Assembly: GCA_026419705.1 (NCBI GenBank)
Contig: JANZYY010000280.1
Location: 1 to 6,667 of the forward strand
Origin: Fischerella sp.
Lineage (GTDB): Bacteria > Cyanobacteriota > Cyanobacteriia > Cyanobacteriales > Nostocaceae
Direction of reading: 5' to 3'
Length of the DNA stretch: 6,667 nt
The notes under the pieces are model-generated. The model searched no databases, had not been told where the DNA came from, and was given only the letters and a program-made list of their open reading frames with translations. The translations under genes and the position numbers were made by a program. Positions 5,401-6,667 of the stretch are shown here, one piece after another (positions within the stretch are counted from its first letter, which is position 1; each line of letters opens with the position of its first letter).

Positions 5401-5481
5401 GGGGAATGGGGAATAGGTTTGTTGGTGGTTGGTGGTTGGTAGTTGGTTGGAACAACAAACAACAAACAACAAACAACTAAC
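5401..5481. repeat. Mosaic of three heptanucleotide tandem repeats (STRR-like)
   Basis: Three adjoining heptamer tracts fill the gap between two convergent genes. GGGGAAT occurs twice (5401-5414). TTGGTGG occurs twice, then TTGGTAG and TTGGTTG (5422-5449). AACAAAC occurs three times, followed by AACTAAC (5454-5481). Short tandemly repeated heptamers of this kind are a hallmark of heterocystous cyanobacterial genomes. The last unit supplies the stop codon of the ribokinase gene (5477-5479). Confidence 0.85.
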
Positions 5482-6409
5482 CACTGACAACTCCCCTTTC
5501 TTTCAGAAATGCATCGAACGTCAACCGATCTGGAAGCGAAGGTTGTGCGCCTGGTTTAGTCGCAGCTAATGCACCTGCTGCTGCACCCCATACCACTGCT
5601 TGACGCAAGGAAAGTCCCTGAGAGAGTGCAGCGGCTAAACCACCATTAAATGCATCTCCAGCAGCGGTTGTATCTACCGCCTGCACTGGAAACGCAGGTA
5701 CAAAGAAAGTTTCATCAGAGGTAGCACAAACTACACCTTGTGCACCTAGCTTCACGATCGCATTTTTCACACCCTTTTTTAACAATTGTGTAGCTGCTTT
5801 TTTCGCCGACTCTTGTTCAGAGACAGGAAAACCGACCAGTTGACCCGCTTCTACTTCGTTGGGAGTAATAATATCAACCAAGGGGTAAAGTTCATCTGGT
5901 ACATCAGATTGTGTAGGTGCGGGATCGAGAATTACGGTTACTCCCGCTTCTGTTGCTGTTTGTGCAGCTGCAACTACTGCAAACATGGGAATTTCAAATT
6001 GTAACAGTAGTGCGGTAGCTCCTGATAGCAAACGCGACACTCTTGTTACATCTTCTTGATTGACGCGTCCATTTGCACCAGGAATAACAATGATTTGATT
6101 TTCGCCTGCATCATCGACGGTGATAATTGCAACACCAGAACTAACTGTTTCATCCACAAATACATTTTCTGTTTGCACACCAGCAGCTTGCAAACTATTT
6201 ACAAGTTCTGCACTGAAACCCCGTGCGCCTACACGTCCCACTATTTGAGTAGGAATTCCCAGATTTGCCAATGCTACCGCTTGATTTGCACCTTTACCAC
6301 CTGGTGCTTTAAAAAAATTATGTCCTAGCAGCGTTTCTCCAGGAAGTGGTAACCGGGGTGCAGTTGCTACTAAATCTATATTGATGCTGCCAAAGACGAT
6401 AACAGTCAT
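5477..6409 (-). CDS. rbsK: Ribokinase (PfkB family)
   Basis: A 310-residue cytoplasmic sugar kinase of typical length for ribokinase; the reaction is D-ribose + ATP to ribose 5-phosphate. The ribose-binding start GSINID (7-12) is followed by PfkB signature 1, GGKGANQ (37-43), a FEIP segment (138-141) contacting the sugar, TPNE (182-185), and signature 2, DTTAAGDAFNGG (246-257), with catalytic base D252. The anion hole reads AAGD instead of the commoner GAGD, a mild and tolerated variant. The order and spacing fit ribokinase better than fructokinase or adenosine kinase. The ATG 6409 start lacks a clear Shine-Dalgarno sequence. There are no ribose transporter genes nearby, so the substrate probably comes from nucleoside turnover. 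The stop codon lies inside the heptamer repeat tract, so the last few residues are repeat-influenced. Confidence 0.92.
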   Translation of the reverse strand: MTVIVFGSINIDLVATAPRLPLPGETLLGHNFFKAPGGKGANQAVALANLGIPTQIVGRVGARGFSAELVNSLQAAGVQTENVFVDETVSSGVAIITVDDAGENQIIVIPGANGRVNQEDVTRVSRLLSGATALLLQFEIPMFAVVAAAQTATEAGVTVILDPAPTQSDVPDELYPLVDIITPNEVEAGQLVGFPVSEQESAKKAATQLLKKGVKNAIVKLGAQGVVCATSDETFFVPAFPVQAVDTTAAGDAFNGGLAAALSQGLSLRQAVVWGAAAGALAATKPGAQPSLPDRLTFDAFLKERGVVSG

Positions 6410-6445
6410 AAGAATATTTACGTTGATTTTTAAAGTTATGCAGCG

Positions 6446-6451
6446 ACTATA
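6446..6451 (-). promoter_or_regulatory. Possible -10 element of rbsK
   Basis: TATAGT on the minus strand, 37 bp upstream of the ribokinase ATG, just beside the HIP1 octamer at 6461-6468. No -35 with acceptable spacing was found, so this is tentative. Confidence 0.3.
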
Positions 6452-6558
6452 CTACAGAAGGCGATCGCAATAGTTCAAAAATCAGGGGTTTTTATAATTT
6501 TGAGGAGTAATTGAGCTAAGATTACCAAATATATTTCAATCAAAGACACATAAATCAT

Positions 6559-6610
6559 GTAGAGACACAAGATTAACCTACACAAAAATCTGAGGTGTAT
6601 GCATCTCTAC
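6559..6610. repeat. Imperfect palindrome GTAGAGA...TCTCTAC
   Basis: The outer arms GTAGAGA (6559-6565) and TCTCTAC (6604-6610) are perfect complements. An inner TACAC (6579-6583)/GTGTA (6595-6599) continues the stem with internal loops. It resembles the dispersed GTAGAGAC/GTCTCTAC palindromes common in Nostocales intergenic DNA, in a degenerate form. Around it, 6469-6667 shows no gene. TATAAT (6612-6617) and AGAGGA (6652-6657) could belong to a rightward gene beginning beyond the window edge, but that is not demonstrable here. Confidence 0.55.
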
Positions 6611-6667
6611 CTATAATATATATTTGAATTTTTGACTGACAATTAATTCAAAGAGGATGATTTAGCC

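Noticed and set aside
6657..6665. ATG at 6657 as the start of a rightward gene
   Set aside because: It is followed after one codon by TAG; any gene must begin beyond the window.

Overview
The window looks like chromosomal DNA of a filamentous, probably heterocyst-forming cyanobacterium. The composition is moderately AT-rich. Four complete HIP1 octamers (GCGATCGC at 372, 1461, 2705 and 6461) are present, heptanucleotide tandem repeats of the STRR type fill one intergenic region, and the left edge holds two tandem copies of a small RNA unit that I identify as NsiR1, the heterocyst-associated sRNA, with a DIF-type TCCGGA promoter element. No rRNA, tRNA, CRISPR array or complete transposase gene is visible.

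Layout, left to right. 1-232: the right end of a tandem sRNA array reading rightward, followed by a decayed promoter relic (251-276) and about 600 bp without a convincing gene. 906-1232 (+): a small thioredoxin-fold protein with a CxxC motif. 1325-2365 (-) and 2349-3401 (-): a two-gene operon, enolase-superfamily epimerase first and then a DUF1611/DgcN-like P-loop protein, with overlapping ends. 3530-4078 (+): a Nudix hydrolase of the ADP-ribose pyrophosphatase type, divergent from that operon. About 4083-4345: a highly structured non-coding block resembling a stand-alone HEARO/IscB omega-RNA element. 4407-4702 (-): a small secreted Cys/Pro-rich protein whose reading frame is split at an A AAA AAC heptamer. 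4966-5397 (+): a cytosine deaminase of the yeast FCY1 type. 5401-5481: a mosaic of three heptamer repeats. 5477-6409 (-): ribokinase. 6410-6667: an intergenic stretch with an imperfect palindrome typical of cyanobacterial dispersed repeats.

How the genes relate. The epimerase/DUF1611 pair is the only clear operon and points to glutamate stereochemistry in peptidoglycan-derived peptides or D-glutamate. The Nudix hydrolase, cytosine deaminase and ribokinase are individually transcribed salvage or house-cleaning enzymes acting on ADP-ribose-like compounds, cytosine and ribose. They could feed the same nucleotide and ribose salvage network, but nothing in the layout shows joint regulation. The less ordinary content is the sRNA array, the omega-RNA-like block, the possible programmed frameshift, and the conflict between two alternative substrates for the epimerase.
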